Below, one piece after another: positions 63,129-64,000 of a DNA stretch of 64,000 bases. The notes under the pieces are model-generated. The model was not told the DNA's origin. It searched no databases and saw only the letters and a list, made by a program, of their open reading frames with translations. Origin of the DNA: Pseudomonas taetrolens. GTDB lineage: Bacteria; Pseudomonadota; Gammaproteobacteria; Pseudomonadales; Pseudomonadaceae. A program made the translations under genes and the position numbers. Location of the stretch: positions 3,238,001-3,302,000 of the forward strand of contig NZ_LS483370.1 in assembly GCF_900475285.1 (NCBI RefSeq). The letters run 5' to 3'. Numbering within the stretch: the first letter of the stretch is position 1; every line of letters starts with the position of its first letter.

Positions 63129-64000
63129 ATGTCGCTCAGACAACTTTCCATCCAATGGAAAATCACCCTGCTTGCCGGACTTTGCCTGTTGGGTATTGTG
63201 ACGTTGCTGGTCGGGCTTTCGCTTTACCGCATGAATCACACCGCCGAGCTGGTGAAGGCGTCCAGTGCGCACATGCTCAATGAAGCCGCGCAAGCGCGTA
63301 TTGAAGCTCAGGGTGAAGCGCAGGCATTGTCGATCAGCCGCCAGTTCATGGACGCCTACCAGTACGGCAACGGGTTCGCCCGACAAGTCCTGTTTCTGCG
63401 TGAGCAATCTGAAAAACGCTTTCTGGACGCATTCGACCTTCGCGAAGACCTGACCCGTCAGGTGAAAGCGGCCTTGCAGGCCAATCCGGATTTGCTCGGC
63501 CTGTCTCTGGTATTTGAGGCCAACGCCCTGGATGGAAAAGATCAACTGTTCGACCACCAGCCCGAGCTGGGCAGCAATGACAAAGGGCGCTTTGCCCTTT
63601 ACTGGTCGCAACCGACGCCCGGCACACTGACCTCGATGGCCCTGCCGGAAACGGACATGTCCGATACCCGTACCGGCCCCAGCGGCCAGGCCAATAACAC
63701 TTGGTTTACCTGCCCTCGCACAACGCTCAAACCGTGCATCATCGAGCCCTATATGTACGCGATCGACGGGCAGAACGTCTTGCTGACCAGCATCGTTTTC
63801 CCGCTGCTGATCAACGGCAAGCTCGTCGCTTCGCTCTCGGTTGATATCAACCTGAACAGCTTGCAAGCCATGAGCCTGAAAGCCAGCCAGAAGCTTTACG
63901 ACGGGCAAACCAGCGTGAGCATCGTCAGTTCGGCCGGCGTACTGGCCGGTTTCAGCGATGATTCAAGCAAGCTGGGTCAACGCTTCGATCAGGTAGACCC
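63129..64000 (+). CDS. Methyl-accepting chemotaxis protein, N-terminal fragment
   Basis: The first 290 codons of a chemoreceptor cut by the right edge. The N-terminus is MSLRQLSIQWKITLLAGLCL with a first membrane segment at about residues 12-33. A large periplasmic sensor of Cache type follows (starting near AHMLNEAAQARIEAQGEAQ), with the typical WFTCPRTTLKPCIIEPYMYA and ASLSVDINLNSLQ segments. The second membrane segment, HAMP and signalling hairpin lie beyond the window. A chemoreceptor lies downstream of fabB in P. aeruginosa (PA1608, from memory). TAGGA before the ATG at 63129 sets the start. Confidence 0.85.
   Translation, partial: MSLRQLSIQWKITLLAGLCLLGIVTLLVGLSLYRMNHTAELVKASSAHMLNEAAQARIEAQGEAQALSISRQFMDAYQYGNGFARQVLFLREQSEKRFLDAFDLREDLTRQVKAALQANPDLLGLSLVFEANALDGKDQLFDHQPELGSNDKGRFALYWSQPTPGTLTSMALPETDMSDTRTGPSGQANNTWFTCPRTTLKPCIIEPYMYAIDGQNVLLTSIVFPLLINGKLVASLSVDINLNSLQAMSLKASQKLYDGQTSVSIVSSAGVLAGFSDDSSKLGQRFDQVD

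Noticed and set aside
1..64000. Prophage, insertion sequence, CRISPR array, tRNA or rRNA
   Set aside because: No integrase, transposase, repeat-spacer array or tRNA-like sequence was recognised, and coding style is uniform throughout.

Overview
The window is a piece of a Pseudomonas chromosome, most likely from the P. fluorescens complex or a close relative. The evidence is the gene content and order: a gbuR-gbuA-symporter guanidinobutyrate locus; a gpsA / hybrid sensor kinase / fabA-fabB neighbourhood arranged as I remember it from P. aeruginosa; lpxO; a FabH-like gene; GC-rich third codon positions; and REP/REPIN palindromes of the type common in that group. It is almost entirely core genome. 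I see no prophage, insertion sequence, CRISPR array, rRNA or tRNA. Family and locus names are recognised from memory of protein families; no search was run.

Layout. 1-3.1 kb: the start of recQ (cut by the window edge), a YecA-like protein, a YbaN/DUF454 membrane protein, a tRNA acp3U transferase (tapT) and a LysR regulator (gbuR-like). 3.3-6.1 kb: gbuA and a sodium:solute symporter for guanidino-compound use, then a 41-codon gene on the opposite strand with a strong ribosome binding site and an Anr/FNR-like promoter. That small gene resembles the anaerobically induced sicX/PA1414 locus of P. aeruginosa. 6.1-14 kb: a PtrR-like regulator, an MFS and an EamA transporter whose 3' ends overlap, DUF2177, the S1-type RNA-binding protein CvfB, a small basic protein, a TorF-type outer-membrane protein, a winged-helix-like protein and a DEAD-box helicase. 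14-26.5 kb: an MscS/YbdG-type channel, an RBBP9-like hydrolase, a YigM-type transporter, azoR with a divergent LysR gene, a periplasmic cyclophilin, an ABC exporter, aqpZ, a GNAT/FemAB-like protein, a porin and a FabH-like synthase. 26.7-36 kb: hrpA, aceK, two EamA permeases and lpxO. 36-43.8 kb: cysK, a MoxR ATPase gene carrying a one-base frameshift in an A7 run, its VWA partner, the pxpABC 5-oxoprolinase operon, DUF2937, a class II glutamine amidotransferase and a membrane protein. 43.9-54.8 kb: a prolyl oligopeptidase-family peptidase, a small Pro-rich exported protein, a spermidine-synthase-like protein, a YajD HNH protein, a SPOUT methyltransferase, DUF2892, an AI-2E family permease, DUF4892, two alpha/beta hydrolases, a hotdog thioesterase, sixA, DUF4389 and gpsA. 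55-64 kb: a hybrid histidine kinase (PA1611-like), fabA-fabB, an exported amidohydrolase, OsmC, pirin, a Na+/H+ antiporter-family permease and the first 290 codons of a chemoreceptor.

How genes fit together. The guanidinobutyrate locus feeds 4-guanidinobutyrate to 4-aminobutyrate and urea. fabA-fabB make unsaturated fatty acids, and the palindrome upstream of fabA looks like a DesT-type operator. pxpA-pxpB-pxpC overlap by 4 nt each and form one enzyme complex. moxR and the VWA gene form a chaperone-like pair. gpsA, the thioesterase and the FabH-like synthase all concern acyl/phospholipid metabolism but lie in separate places.

The observations most worth a second look are the sicX-like locus, the dyad between gbuR and gbuA, the moxR frameshift, the fabA operator and the two dyads upstream of the FabH-like gene.
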